This document shows positions 13,752 to 22,314 of a stretch of 64,000 nt of DNA, in pieces. The position numbers and the translations under genes were made by a program. The stretch is from Streptomyces seoulensis (lineage in GTDB: Bacteria; Actinomycetota; Actinomycetes; Streptomycetales; Streptomycetaceae). The notes under the pieces are model-generated. The model ran no database searches. It saw only the letters and a list, made by a program, of their open reading frames with translations, and was not told where the DNA came from. Location: assembly GCF_022846655.1 (NCBI RefSeq), contig NZ_AP025667.1, forward strand, positions 5,245,001 through 5,309,000, read 5' to 3'. Within the stretch, counting starts at the first letter, position 1; every line of letters begins with the position of its first letter.

Positions 13752-14075
13752 ATGGCACACGGACACACGATCACCATCGAACAGGGCGAGCAGCATGTGC
13801 GCGTCGCACACGACGGCCAGGTGCTCGCGGAGACCGACCGCCCCCTCGTACTGCACGAGACGGGCTGTCCGCCCCGGTACTACATCCCCGCCGAGGACGT
13901 CCGGCTCGATCTGCTGACCCCGTCGGACACGCACACCGACTGCCCCTTCAAGGGCACGGCGTCCTACTGGTCGCTGCCCAAGGCGCCCGATCTGGTGTGG
14001 GCGTACCCGGACCCTAAGCCGGAGGTGGCCCGGATCAAGGACCACTACTGCTTCTACGCCCCCGAAGTGGCGTGA
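13752..14075 (+). CDS. DUF427 domain-containing protein
   Basis: 107 residues forming a single DUF427 domain: VRVAHDGQVLAETDRPLVLHE, YYIPAEDVRLDLL, then the characteristic CPFKGTASYWSL and the late FYAPEVA. This small beta-rich domain is common in actinobacteria and has no settled function. The gene is transcribed away from the LOG gene and is 64 bp upstream of the hydrolase on the same strand. Confidence 0.85.
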   Translation: MAHGHTITIEQGEQHVRVAHDGQVLAETDRPLVLHETGCPPRYYIPAEDVRLDLLTPSDTHTDCPFKGTASYWSLPKAPDLVWAYPDPKPEVARIKDHYCFYAPEVA

Positions 14076-14139
14076 CCTCGCGGCGCGCCGCCGTGTCGTG
14101 ACCGGTGACTCCGGCACCCGTACGGCAGTCTCCACGGGC

Positions 14140-14922
14140 ATGGACAAGAAGACGACTTCCCTCGACGGCACCCCTCTCGCGTACCGCGTGACCGGCGAGG
14201 GGCCGACCGTGATCCTGGTGAGCGGCGCGATGTCCACCGGTCTCACGCTCGCCCCGCTGGCGGCGGCGCTCGCGGACCGCTTCCGGGCCGTCGTCTACGA
14301 CCGGCGGGGCCGGGGCGCGAGCGGGGACACCGCGCCGTACGCGGTGGAGCGCGAGGTGGAGGACCTGGCGGCGCTGATGGAGGCGCTGGGCGGCGAGGCG
14401 GCGCTGTTCGGCCTGTCGTCGGGCGGCGCACTGGTGCTCCTGGCGGCCGCGAGCGGGCTGCCGGTGCGTGAGGCGGCGGTGTACGAGGTGCCGTTCAACG
14501 ACTTCCTGCCCGAGGGCCCGGAGCGCCAGGTGGCGTACGCGGCGGCTCTGGACGTGGCACTGGCGGCGGGTGAGAGGGGGGCGGCGGCGGAGCTGTTCCT
14601 GCGGCTGACCGGGCTGGCCGAGGAGATGATCCAGCGGGCCCGCCAGTCCCCCATGTGGCCCGGCCTGGAGCAGCTCGCGCCGAGCCTCGCGTACGACGCC
14701 GCCCTGATGGGCGACGGTCTGCTGCCGGCGGACGTGCTCGCCCGCGTCCCGGTGCCGGTGCTGTCGGTGGCGGGCAGCCTGAGCCCCGAGTGGCTGCGCG
14801 CGGGCGCGCGGGCGGTCGCGGAGGCGGTGCCCGACGGGACGTACGCGGTGCTGGAGGGGCAGACGCACGCGGTGGAGCCGGCCTTCCTCGCGCCGGTGCT
14901 GGCGGACTTCTTCACCGGCTGA
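14140..14922 (+). CDS. Alpha/beta hydrolase
   Basis: 260 residues with an alpha/beta hydrolase core: TVILVSGAMSTG (oxyanion region), YDRRGRGASGD, the nucleophile elbow FGLSSGGALVLLA (Ser in GxSxG) and a catalytic His in QTHAVEPAFLAPVL near the end. ATG at 14140 was preferred to a GTG at 14098 because the conserved fold starts there (MDKKTTSLDGTPLAYRV). The substrate is unknown. It ends at a convergent terminator hairpin. Confidence 0.85.
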   Translation: MDKKTTSLDGTPLAYRVTGEGPTVILVSGAMSTGLTLAPLAAALADRFRAVVYDRRGRGASGDTAPYAVEREVEDLAALMEALGGEAALFGLSSGGALVLLAAASGLPVREAAVYEVPFNDFLPEGPERQVAYAAALDVALAAGERGAAAELFLRLTGLAEEMIQRARQSPMWPGLEQLAPSLAYDAALMGDGLLPADVLARVPVPVLSVAGSLSPEWLRAGARAVAEAVPDGTYAVLEGQTHAVEPAFLAPVLADFFTG

Positions 14923-14923
14923 G

Positions 14924-14951
14924 CCCCGGCCGGGGGCGGTCCCGGCCGGGG
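14924..14951. terminator. Convergent terminator between hydrolase and mnmA
   Basis: A perfect 11-bp inverted repeat (14924-14934 with 14941-14951, CCCCGGCCGGG arms) with a 6-base loop fills the gap between two convergent genes and could end transcription in both directions. Confidence 0.7.
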
Positions 14952-14958
14952 TGTGCGG

Positions 14959-16083
14959 TCAGAGGGCGGCGGCCGTGGCGCGGGTGGTGGTGGCGATGGT
15001 CGCGGAGCCGACGACGCGCGTGCCGTCGTACAGCACGATCGCCTGGCCGGGGGCGACGCCCCGGACGGGCTCGGTGAAGGTGACGCGCAGTTCGCCGTCG
15101 ACCAGCTCGGCGGCGACCTCGGTCTCGCCGCCGTGGGCGCGGAGCTGGGCGGTGTAGGTGCCGGGGCCCTGGGGGGCGGTGCCGCACCAGCGGGGCTTGA
15201 TCGCGGTCAGCGCGGTGACGTCGAGGGCGGCGGCCGGGCCGACGGTGACGGTGTTGGTGACCGGGGAGATGTCCAGGACGTAGCGCGGCTTGCCGTCGGG
15301 GGCGGGGGTGCCCAGGCGCAGGCCCTTGCGCTGGCCGATGGTGTAGCCGTAGGCGCCCTCGTGCGTGCCGAGGCGGTTGCCGTCCTCGTCGACGATGTCG
15401 CCCTCGGCCTTGCCGAGCCGGTCGGCCAGGAAGCCCTGGGTGTCGCCGTCGGCGATGAAGCAGATGTCGTGCGAGTCGGGCTTCTTGGCGACGGCCAGGC
15501 CACGCCGCTCCGCCTCGGCGCGGATCTCGTCCTTGGTGGTGACGGTGTCGCCGAGCGGGAACAGGGCGTGCGCGAGCTGGCGGTCGTCCAGCACGCCGAG
15601 GACGTAGGACTGGTCCTTGGCCATGTCGGAGGCGCGGTGCAGCTCGCGGTTGCCGTCCTCGTCCACGAGCACCTTGGCGTAGTGGCCGGTGCAGACCGCG
15701 TCGAAGCCGAGCGCGAGCGCCTTGTCCAGCAGCGCGGCGAACTTGATCTTCTCGTTGCAGCGCAGGCAGGGGTTGGGGGTGCGGCCGGCCTCGTACTCGG
15801 CGACGAAGTCCTCGACCACGTCCTCGCGGAAGCGGTCGGCGAGGTCCCAGACGTAGAACGGGATGCCGATGACGTCGGCGGCGCGGCGGGCGTCGCGGGA
15901 GTCCTCGATGGTGCAGCAGCCCCGCGCGCCGGTCCGGAAGGATTGCGGGTTCGCGGAGAGCGCGAGGTGGACGCCGGTCACGTCGTGACCGGCTTCCGCG
16001 GCGCGCGCGGCGGCGACGGCGGAGTCCACGCCACCGGACATGGCGGCGAGGACGCGGAGGGGGCGCGGCGAGGTCTCAGTCAT
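14959..16083 (-). CDS. mnmA: tRNA-specific 2-thiouridylase MnmA
   Basis: 374 residues. Adds sulfur to U34 of the Lys, Glu and Gln tRNAs. Signatures are the PP-loop [14 protein letters not shown] near residue 16, [12 protein letters not shown], the catalytic [12 protein letters not shown] (first Cys) and the second catalytic Cys in [16 protein letters not shown]. The ATG at 16081-16083 fits the family; the longer frame reads through the amidase start region. The cysteine desulfurase gene lies 740 bp further along and is the likely sulfur donor. Confidence 0.95.
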   Translation of the reverse strand: MTETSPRPLRVLAAMSGGVDSAVAAARAAEAGHDVTGVHLALSANPQSFRTGARGCCTIEDSRDARRAADVIGIPFYVWDLADRFREDVVEDFVAEYEAGRTPNPCLRCNEKIKFAALLDKALALGFDAVCTGHYAKVLVDEDGNRELHRASDMAKDQSYVLGVLDDRQLAHALFPLGDTVTTKDEIRAEAERRGLAVAKKPDSHDICFIADGDTQGFLADRLGKAEGDIVDEDGNRLGTHEGAYGYTIGQRKGLRLGTPAPDGKPRYVLDISPVTNTVTVGPAAALDVTALTAIKPRWCGTAPQGPGTYTAQLRAHGGETEVAAELVDGELRVTFTEPVRGVAPGQAIVLYDGTRVVGSATIATTTRATAAAL

Positions 16084-16174
16084 AGCCCTTCCAGGGTACG
16101 GGGCGGCGGGAACCGCGAACGCCGGGTGTGCGTTGACGATCACGAGGGGCTTCGGGGAAACGGGGGCGTACAGG

Positions 16175-16828
16175 GTGGAGACGGACGACGGGGACCGGCG
16201 GCCGGGCCGGCGGGCGCTGCTCATCGGCGGTGCGGTGGCCGCCGCGGGCGCGGCCGCGCTGGCCCATGAGGAGCTGACCCGGCTGTACTGGCGGCTGCCG
16301 GGCGTGGAGCGGGAGCGGGTGGCGGGCGCGGTGGACTTCGCGGGCGCCCGCTGGGTGGCGGCCTCCCCCGCCAACTACCGGCACGCGGACCGCCCGGACG
16401 ACTACGTGGTGGACCGGGTGGTCGTCCATGTCACCCAGGGCGGCTACGCGTCGGCGGTGAAGGTGTTCCAGGACCCGGCGCACCAGGCGGCGGCGCACTA
16501 CATCGTGCGGGCGGACGGCCACGTCACGCAGCTCGTCCGGGAGCTGGACGTGGCCTTCCACGCGGGCAACCGGTCCTTCAACGAGCGCAGTGTCGGCGTG
16601 GAGCACGTCGGCTTCGTGGACGACCCGAAGTCCTTCACGGACGCGATGTACGCCTCGTCGGCCCGGCTGACGGCCGCCATGTGCGCGCGGTACGGCATGC
16701 CGGTGGACCGGGAGCACATCATCGGGCACGTCGAGGTGCCGGGCACGGACCACACGGACCCCGGCCCGCACTGGGACTGGGACCGCTACATACGCCTGGT
16801 GCGCAGGGCGCGTACGACCCTGGCCTAG
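16175..16828 (+). CDS. Exported N-acetylmuramoyl-L-alanine amidase (Amidase_2 type)
   Basis: 217 residues. A twin-arginine-like start ([23 protein letters not shown]) suggests export by the Tat system. The amidase_2 domain follows, with zinc ligands visible in VVVHVTQGG and in [13 protein letters not shown], and the family segment [14 protein letters not shown]. It would cut the bond between muramic acid and the stem peptide. The GTG at 16175 gives a normal signal; the longer ATG frame would bury it. The gene is divergent from mnmA and its stop codon overlaps that of the desulfurase by 4 bp. Confidence 0.8.
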   Translation: METDDGDRRPGRRALLIGGAVAAAGAAALAHEELTRLYWRLPGVERERVAGAVDFAGARWVAASPANYRHADRPDDYVVDRVVVHVTQGGYASAVKVFQDPAHQAAAHYIVRADGHVTQLVRELDVAFHAGNRSFNERSVGVEHVGFVDDPKSFTDAMYASSARLTAAMCARYGMPVDREHIIGHVEVPGTDHTDPGPHWDWDRYIRLVRRARTTLA

Positions 16829-17994
16829 ACGAGTCCGGCCGCCCGGGCGCGTTCCACGGCGGGGCCGATGGACTTGGCGACGGCGTCCACGTCGTCCTGG
16901 GTGGAGGTGTGGCCCAGGGAGAAGCGGAGGGTGCCGCGGGCGAGGTCCGGGTCGGTGCCGGTGGCGAGCAGGACGTGGCTGGGCTGGGCGACGCCCGCGG
17001 TGCAGGCGGAGCCGGTGGAGCACTCGATGCCCTGGGCGTCCAGCAGCAGGAGCAGGGAGTCGCCCTCGCAGCCGGGGAAGGTGAAGTGCGCGTTGGCGGG
17101 CAGCCGGCCGCCGGGTGCCGGGTCGCCGCCGAGCAGGGCGTCCGGGACGGCGGCGCGTACGGCCTCCACCAGGTGGTCGCGCAGGGCGCCGATCTCGCGG
17201 GCGAACCACTCCTGCCGCTCGGCGGCGAGGCGTCCGGCGACCGCGAAGGAGGCGATGACGGGGACGTCCAGCGTGCCGGAGCGGACATGGCGCTCCTGGC
17301 CGCCGCCGTGCAGCACGGGCACGGGGCTGTGCTCGCGGCCGAGCAGCAGGGCGCCGATGCCGTAGGGGCCGCCGACCTTGTGGCCGGAGACGGTCATCGC
17401 GGCGAGCCCGGAGGCGGCGAAGTCGACCGGCACCTGACCGAACGCCTGCACCGCGTCGGCGTGCAGCGGGACGCCGGACTCGGCGGCCACGTCGGCGAGT
17501 TCACGCACCGGCATCAGGGTGCCGATCTCGTTGTTGGCCCACATGACGGTGGCCAGCGCCACGTCGTCGGGGTTGCGGGCGATGGCCTCGCGCAGCACCT
17601 CGGGGTGGACGCGGCCGTGGGCGTCGACGGGGAGGTACTCGACGGTGGCGCCCTCGTGCTCGCCCAGCCAGTGCACGGCGTCCAGGACGGCGTGGTGCTC
17701 GACGGGGCTGGCCAGCACCCGGACCCGGTTCGGGTCGGCGGCGCGGCGGGACCAGTACAGGCCCTTGACGGCGAGGTTGTCGGCCTCGGTGCCGCCGGAG
17801 GTGAACACGACCTCGCTGGGGCGGGCGCCGAGCGCCTCGGCGAGGGTTTCGCGGGACTCCTCGACGGTGCGGCGGGCCCGGCGGCCGGAGGCGTGCAGGG
17901 AGGACGCGTTGCCGGTCACGCTCAGGTGGGCGGTCAGCGCCTGCGCCGCCTCGGGGAGCATCGGGGTCGTGGCCGCGTGGTCGAGGTAAGCCAT
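16825..17994 (-). CDS. Cysteine desulfurase, IscS/NifS class
   Basis: 389 residues. PLP enzyme that takes sulfur from cysteine for tRNA thiolation or iron-sulfur clusters. Key parts: [14 protein letters not shown] at the start, HADAVQAFG, the PLP lysine in [12 protein letters not shown], and the catalytic cysteine loop [10 protein letters not shown]. The neighbourhood with mnmA argues for a role in 2-thiouridine formation. ATG at 17992-17994; the stop overlaps the convergent amidase stop in a CTAG palindrome. Confidence 0.93.
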   Translation of the reverse strand: MAYLDHAATTPMLPEAAQALTAHLSVTGNASSLHASGRRARRTVEESRETLAEALGARPSEVVFTSGGTEADNLAVKGLYWSRRAADPNRVRVLASPVEHHAVLDAVHWLGEHEGATVEYLPVDAHGRVHPEVLREAIARNPDDVALATVMWANNEIGTLMPVRELADVAAESGVPLHADAVQAFGQVPVDFAASGLAAMTVSGHKVGGPYGIGALLLGREHSPVPVLHGGGQERHVRSGTLDVPVIASFAVAGRLAAERQEWFAREIGALRDHLVEAVRAAVPDALLGGDPAPGGRLPANAHFTFPGCEGDSLLLLLDAQGIECSTGSACTAGVAQPSHVLLATGTDPDLARGTLRFSLGHTSTQDDVDAVAKSIGPAVERARAAGLV

Positions 17995-18049
17995 GGTGAC
18001 GCCGATTCTACGGGCCGCGCGGAGGCGGTCCGGGCCCGGCGCCGGTGCC

Positions 18050-18328
18050 TCACAGACTCCAGGACACGGTGTCGGTCAACCGCATGGCGAGGACCAGGAC
18101 GACGATGTCGGCCACACCGAGGGCCATGCCCAGGAACGCGCGGCCCCGGCGGCGCGTTCCGCGCCAGAGGGAGACGGCCGCGAGGACGATGGCGACCGGT
18201 CCCAGGAAGAGGTTGAGGACGAGCAGCCCGAGCAGCCCGAGGATGAAGGACGCGACGGCCATGCCGTCGGCGTCGCGCGGGCGCGGCCTCGCCTCGACGT
18301 GACCGGTGGCAGGTGCGGTGAGATGCAT
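18050..18328 (-). CDS. DUF4190-type small membrane protein
   Basis: 92 residues with two hydrophobic helices: [32 protein letters not shown] and a second starting [18 protein letters not shown]. The 'ASFILGLLG' opening, with a small linker and a second helix, is the DUF4190 pattern. I prefer the ATG at 18326-18328, which has an AGGAG site nine bases upstream; a GTG at 18353-18355 is possible but has no clear site. Forms a probable two-gene unit with the 54-residue gene just upstream. Function unknown. Confidence 0.7.
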   Translation of the reverse strand: MHLTAPATGHVEARPRPRDADGMAVASFILGLLGLLVLNLFLGPVAIVLAAVSLWRGTRRRGRAFLGMALGVADIVVLVLAMRLTDTVSWSL

Positions 18329-18366
18329 GGTGCTCAGCTCCTGATGGTCGCTCACGGGTGGTCGGA

Positions 18367-18531
18367 TCAGTCCGCGGAGGTGTGGCGGCGGCCGTGGCGC
18401 TCACGGACGGCGAAGATCACGAGCCAGACGCCGATGAAGGCGGCGACGGCGACGCTCACCGGCAGCGGGGCGTGGGCCACGGTGCCGAGTGCGACACCGA
18501 GCAGCATGAGTGCGGCGACGAGGAACAGCAT
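18367..18531 (-). CDS. 54-residue hydrophobic small protein
   Basis: Encodes MLFLVAALMLLGVALGTVAH followed by a second hydrophobic stretch (VSVAVAAFIGVWLVIFAV) and a basic tail RERHGRRHTSAD. Two membrane helices are predicted. The ATG at 18529-18531 is preceded by GAGGGGGG. It is the first gene reading leftward from the intergenic region with the AACAGTTGT repeats, so it may be controlled by the neighbouring TetR regulator. Too short for most gene finders; no family recognised. Confidence 0.65.
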   Translation of the reverse strand: MLFLVAALMLLGVALGTVAHAPLPVSVAVAAFIGVWLVIFAVRERHGRRHTSAD

Positions 18532-18560
18532 GGTTTCGATCCCCCCTCAGGGACGTCTCG

Positions 18561-18640
18561 GTGAACAGTTGTAGTAACAGTTGTTCACTGACTCCGAGTC
18601 TAACCCTCCGCGCGGCTTTCCAATTCCGGAGAACAGTTGT
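18561..18640. promoter_or_regulatory. Operator-like repeats for the FabR-like regulator
   Basis: AACAGTTGT occurs three times: 18564-18572, 18576-18584 and 18632-18640. The first two sit inside a palindrome with perfect 7-bp arms GTGAACA (18561-18567) and TGTTCAC (18582-18588). The third is 13 bp before the TetR start. The arrangement suits autoregulation and control of the divergent membrane genes. Confidence 0.6.
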
Positions 18641-18652
18641 TAACTGGATGAC

Positions 18653-19300
18653 ATGAGTCACACCCTCGGCGCCCGGCAGGCCCAGAAGCAGAAGACCCGT
18701 CAGGCGTTCCTGGACGCGGCGCTCCTGCTGCTGGAGGAACAGAGCCTGAGCAGCCTGGGTCTGCGCGAGGTGACCCGTGCCGCGGGGGTGGCGCCGACCG
18801 CGTTCTACCGGCACTTCCGCTCCACGGCGGACCTCGGGGTGGCCCTGGTCGACGAGGCGCTGGGCAGCCTGCACCCGATGGTGGGGCCCACGGTGTCGGC
18901 GGCGAACGACCCGGAGGAACGCATCGGGCGCGCGGTCGAGTTGATCGACCAGCATGTACGGGCCTTCCCGGCGCACGTCCGCTTCATCGCCCGCGAGCGG
19001 CACGGCGGGGTGCAGCCGGTGCGCGAGGCGATCCGGGCCCAACTGGCGCGTTTCGCCGAGGAGGTGAAGGCCGAGCTGGCCGAGGACCGGGAGGCGGAGG
19101 GCTGGGGGGACGAGGACCTGGCGATGCTCGCGCATCTCTACGTCGACCAGATGCTCATCACGGCCCAGCTCTTCCTGGAGGCGCTGGAGGCCCCCCGGAG
19201 CGAGTGGGAACGCGCGACCCGGCTGGCCACCCAGCAACTGCGCCTGATCACCCTCGGCAGCAGGCACTGGATGGACCAGGACGCGCCCTCCGCACCCTGA
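18653..19300 (+). CDS. TetR family regulator resembling FabR
   Basis: 215 residues. The N-terminal HTH (KTRQAFLDAALLLLEE ... LREVTRAAGVAPTAFYRHF) and following LGVALVDEAL resemble E. coli FabR closely, and the C-terminal half keeps the FabR-type FIARERHGG and LQLRLITLGSRHW-like features. FabR represses unsaturated fatty-acid genes by sensing acyl-CoA/ACP, so a lipid ligand is a reasonable guess here, but the neighbours do not include a desaturase. Probably autoregulated through the repeats in its own upstream region. Confidence 0.85.
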   Translation: MSHTLGARQAQKQKTRQAFLDAALLLLEEQSLSSLGLREVTRAAGVAPTAFYRHFRSTADLGVALVDEALGSLHPMVGPTVSAANDPEERIGRAVELIDQHVRAFPAHVRFIARERHGGVQPVREAIRAQLARFAEEVKAELAEDREAEGWGDEDLAMLAHLYVDQMLITAQLFLEALEAPRSEWERATRLATQQLRLITLGSRHWMDQDAPSAP

Positions 19301-19310
19301 GGAAGCGCGC

Positions 19311-20171
19311 TCAGCCCAGCCGGACGCGGGCGAGCTGGCGGGACTGGGCGACCAGGCGGTCCTCGCTGTCCCAGACCTCGGCGTCCTCCTCCAGGAAGCC
19401 GCCGGCCAGATTGCGGGTGGTGATGGACACCCGCAGCGGACCCGGCGCGGGCCGGTGCCGGACGTGCACGGTCAGTTCGACGGTGGGTACCCAGCCGGTC
19501 AGCCCGATCTCGAACGCGGTCGGCGGCAGCGCGTCCACCGCGAGCAGCAGCGAGAGCGGGTCCGCGTCCCGGCCGTCCGCCAGCCCGAACCAGGCCCGCA
19601 TCTCGCCCTTGCCGGAGGGCGCGCCGACCGCCCAGCCGACGGTGGCCGGGTCCAGCTTGAGCATCAGCCGCTCGGTGATGGCCGAGCTGCCGTCGACCGG
19701 CGCCGGACCGTCCGCGGGACCGAGGCACCGGTCCAGGGGCGGGATCGCGGGCGGGACGGCCGTCGTCCGCACGTCGTCCGGCAGGGCGGCGAGGTCGCCG
19801 TAGGAGGCGAGGACGCGGATGCGCTCGACCTCGTTGCCCTCGGCGTCGTACTGGAACAGCGACGCCTGGCCGGTGGAGAGGGTGCGGCCGGTGCGCACGG
19901 TCTCGGTGCGGACGACCGCGGGGCCGGGCTGGGAGGCCGTCAGGTAGTGCGCGGAGACGGTGAACGGGTCCGGATGCGGGAGCGTGTCCGCGAGGGCCCG
20001 GCCGAGCACGGCCAGCAGATAGCCGCCGTTGACGGCGTTGATGATGGTCCAGCCGGCCGAGAGGTCGATGTCGTAGACGCCGGGCGCGCGCCGGACGACC
20101 TCGGTGTCACGGTCGAACTCGCTGTCGCCGATCACGGCTCGGGGGACGGATACGGAGGCTGCTTCTGGCAT
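19311..20171 (-). CDS. Acyl-CoA thioesterase family protein (TesB-like double hotdog)
   Basis: 286 residues. The N-terminal hotdog shows INAVNGGYLLAVLGRAL, the usual acyl-CoA thioesterase II helix, and the C-terminal half a second hotdog ending in AEVWDSEDRLVAQSRQLARV. Likely hydrolyses acyl-CoA. I chose MPEAASVS (ATG at 20171) rather than the ATG five codons upstream; the difference is small. Convergent with the FabR-like regulator, which may hint at a shared lipid theme, but there is no direct evidence. Confidence 0.8.
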   Translation of the reverse strand: MPEAASVSVPRAVIGDSEFDRDTEVVRRAPGVYDIDLSAGWTIINAVNGGYLLAVLGRALADTLPHPDPFTVSAHYLTASQPGPAVVRTETVRTGRTLSTGQASLFQYDAEGNEVERIRVLASYGDLAALPDDVRTTAVPPAIPPLDRCLGPADGPAPVDGSSAITERLMLKLDPATVGWAVGAPSGKGEMRAWFGLADGRDADPLSLLLAVDALPPTAFEIGLTGWVPTVELTVHVRHRPAPGPLRVSITTRNLAGGFLEEDAEVWDSEDRLVAQSRQLARVRLG

Positions 20172-20240
20172 GGCTGAACGGTACAACAGCTCATTACTAA
20201 GCGGTAGCTTTCTGCGTTGCGACCGCGTGAACAGCGGGTC

Positions 20241-20906
20241 TCACTCCTCGGTCACGGTGGAGCGGCGGTTCCAGGCGCGCGGGGCCCGCCAGTGGAACTT
20301 CATGGCCAGCAGCCGCAGCAAGAACGCCACGGCGGCGGCGATCCCGCTGGTGAGGGAGGTCAGGGCGTCGAAGCGGATGCACAGCACCACCATGGTGGCG
20401 CCGACGATGGCGGGCACCGCGTACAGGTCGCGGTCCCAGCGCAGCAGCGAGGGCACCTCGTTGGCGAGCACGTCGCGCAGCACACCGCCGCCGACGGCGG
20501 TGGCCAGGCCCAGGGTGGCGGAGGCGGTCAGGCCGAGACCGTGGCTGTACGCCTTGGTGGTGCCGGTGACGCAGAACAGGCCGAGTCCGGCCGCGTCGAA
20601 GACGAGCACCGCCGCCTGGATGCGCTCCACGTGCGGGTGGAGGAAGAAGACCACGACCGTGGCGAGCAGGGGGGTGACGAAGAACCCGAGGTCCGTGAAG
20701 GCGGCCGGGGGCACGGCGCCGATGATCAGGTCACGGATCAGCCCCCCGCCCAGCGCGGTCACCTCGGCGAGGACGGCCATCCCGAAGACGTCGAAGTTCT
20801 TGCGGACGGCCAGCAGGGCGCCGGAGATGGCGAACACGAAGATGCCGATGACATCGAGCGTGTGCTGGACGGAGGGACTGAAGATCTGATCGAGCTGCAC
20901 CCGCAC
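20241..20906 (-). CDS. TRIC/UPF0126 family membrane protein
   Basis: 221 residues with about seven hydrophobic helices and the two-repeat UPF0126 pattern (DVIGIFVFAISGALLAV and VFDAAGLGLFCVTGTTKA, each with a following GGGxxRD motif: GGGLIRDLIIG and GGGVLRDVLA). Bacterial members are called trimeric intracellular cation channels; some relatives are associated with glycine transport. ATG start at 20906. Not part of the opp operon, which ends at a hairpin between them. Confidence 0.85.
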   Translation of the reverse strand: MRVQLDQIFSPSVQHTLDVIGIFVFAISGALLAVRKNFDVFGMAVLAEVTALGGGLIRDLIIGAVPPAAFTDLGFFVTPLLATVVVFFLHPHVERIQAAVLVFDAAGLGLFCVTGTTKAYSHGLGLTASATLGLATAVGGGVLRDVLANEVPSLLRWDRDLYAVPAIVGATMVVLCIRFDALTSLTSGIAAAVAFLLRLLAMKFHWRAPRAWNRRSTVTEE

Positions 20907-20952
20907 ATTCTGACTTGTCGCGGGGTGCGCACCTTGCGAAGCAAGGCGGGAG

Positions 20953-20982
20953 GGGCGGCCGCCGTGAAAACGGCGGCCGCCC
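20953..20982 (-). terminator. Terminator hairpin of the opp operon
   Basis: A perfect 13-bp stem (20953-20965 with 20970-20982) closed by a GAAA loop lies just 3 bp past the stop codon of the last opp gene. Confidence 0.85.
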
Positions 20983-20985
20983 GGC

Positions 20986-22314
20986 TCACTTCTCGTCGGC
21001 CTCCGGCGCGTCGGCCTTCGCGGCGTCGGTCTTGGCCACGTCGGTCTTCTCGACGACGGGCTTCTCGACCTTTTCGACCTTCGCGACGGCGGGCTTCTCC
21101 GTCTTGGTCACCGCGGGCTTGTCGGCCTCGGTGTCCTTGGTGGCGGCGGTCTCCGCGACCTCCGCCGCGACGGCGGCCGACGTCTCCGCCGACTCCTCGA
21201 GCACCGCGTCCGGCACCAGCTCGGAGGCTTCCTTCGCCGCCGTCAGCAGGACGGTGTCCTGCGGGGCCTGGTCGGCGAAGTTCTCCGGGTGGTGGCAGGC
21301 GACCTTCTGCCCCGGCCGCAGCTCCAGGAGCAGGGGCTCGGTGGTCTTGCAGATCTGCGTGGCCTTCCAGCACCGGGTGTGGAACCGGCAGCCGGAGGGC
21401 GGCGAGATCGGCGAGGGCACGTCGCCGCGCAGCAGGATGCGGTCGCTCTTGGCGCCCCGGCGCTTGGGGTCCGGGATCGGCACGGCCGACATCAGCGCCT
21501 TGGTGTACGGGTGCATCGGCGCCTCGTACAGCGAGGTGCGGTCCGCGATCTCGACCATCTTGCCGAGGTACATCACCGCGATCCGGTCCGACACGTGCCG
21601 GACGACCGAGAGGTCGTGCGCGATGATCACGTACGTCAGGCCCAGTTCCTCCTGGAGGTCGTCCATGAGGTTGACGACCTGGGCCTGGATCGACACGTCC
21701 AGCGCGGAGACCGGCTCGTCCGCCACGACCAGCTTCGGCTTCAGCGCGAGCGCGCGGGCGATGCCGATGCGCTGGCGCTGGCCGCCGGAGAACTCGTGCG
21801 GGTAGCGGTTGTAGTGCTCGGGGTTGAGACCCACGACCGACAGCAGCCGCTGGACCTCCTTCTTGATGCCGCCCTCGGGCTCGACGCCCTGGAGCCGGAA
21901 GGGGGCCCCGATGATGGTGCCGATGGTGTGCCGGGGGTTCAGCGAGGAGTACGGGTCCTGGAAGACCATCTGCACGTCGCGGCGCATCGGGCGCATGCCC
22001 GAGACCCCGAGGTGCGTGATGTCCTTGCCCTCGAACTCGATGGTGCCCGCGGTCGGCTCGTCCAGGCGCGTGATCAGCCGGCCCATCGTGGACTTGCCGC
22101 AGCCCGACTCGCCCACGACGCCCAGGGTTTCACCGGCGCGCACCTCGAAGTCGATGCCGTCGACCGCGTGCACCGCGCCGACCTGCCGCTGGAGCAGCCC
22201 CTTCTTGATGGGGAAGTGCCGCTTCAGGCCGCTGACCTTGAGCAGGATCTCGCCGTCCGCGGTGTCGGCGCGTTTGGCCTGCGCGGGGATCGTCACTGCC
22301 TTCTCGTCGCTCAC
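20986..22314 (-). CDS. oppF: Oligopeptide ABC transporter ATP-binding protein, OppF type
   Basis: 442 residues. Residues 1-345 are an OppF ATPase: Walker A GESGCGKSTMG, Q-loop QDPYSSLNPR, signature HEFSGGQRQRIGIARAL, Walker B LVVADEPVSALDVS, and the C-terminal FHTRCWKATQICK Cys region. Residues after about 345 are an unusual tail of roughly 95 residues rich in Ala, Lys, Val, Thr and Glu. Couples ATP hydrolysis to peptide uptake. The start overlaps the oppD stop by 4 bp (ATGA). Confidence 0.93.
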   Translation of the reverse strand: MSDEKAVTIPAQAKRADTADGEILLKVSGLKRHFPIKKGLLQRQVGAVHAVDGIDFEVRAGETLGVVGESGCGKSTMGRLITRLDEPTAGTIEFEGKDITHLGVSGMRPMRRDVQMVFQDPYSSLNPRHTIGTIIGAPFRLQGVEPEGGIKKEVQRLLSVVGLNPEHYNRYPHEFSGGQRQRIGIARALALKPKLVVADEPVSALDVSIQAQVVNLMDDLQEELGLTYVIIAHDLSVVRHVSDRIAVMYLGKMVEIADRTSLYEAPMHPYTKALMSAVPIPDPKRRGAKSDRILLRGDVPSPISPPSGCRFHTRCWKATQICKTTEPLLLELRPGQKVACHHPENFADQAPQDTVLLTAAKEASELVPDAVLEESAETSAAVAAEVAETAATKDTEADKPAVTKTEKPAVAKVEKVEKPVVEKTDVAKTDAAKADAPEADEK

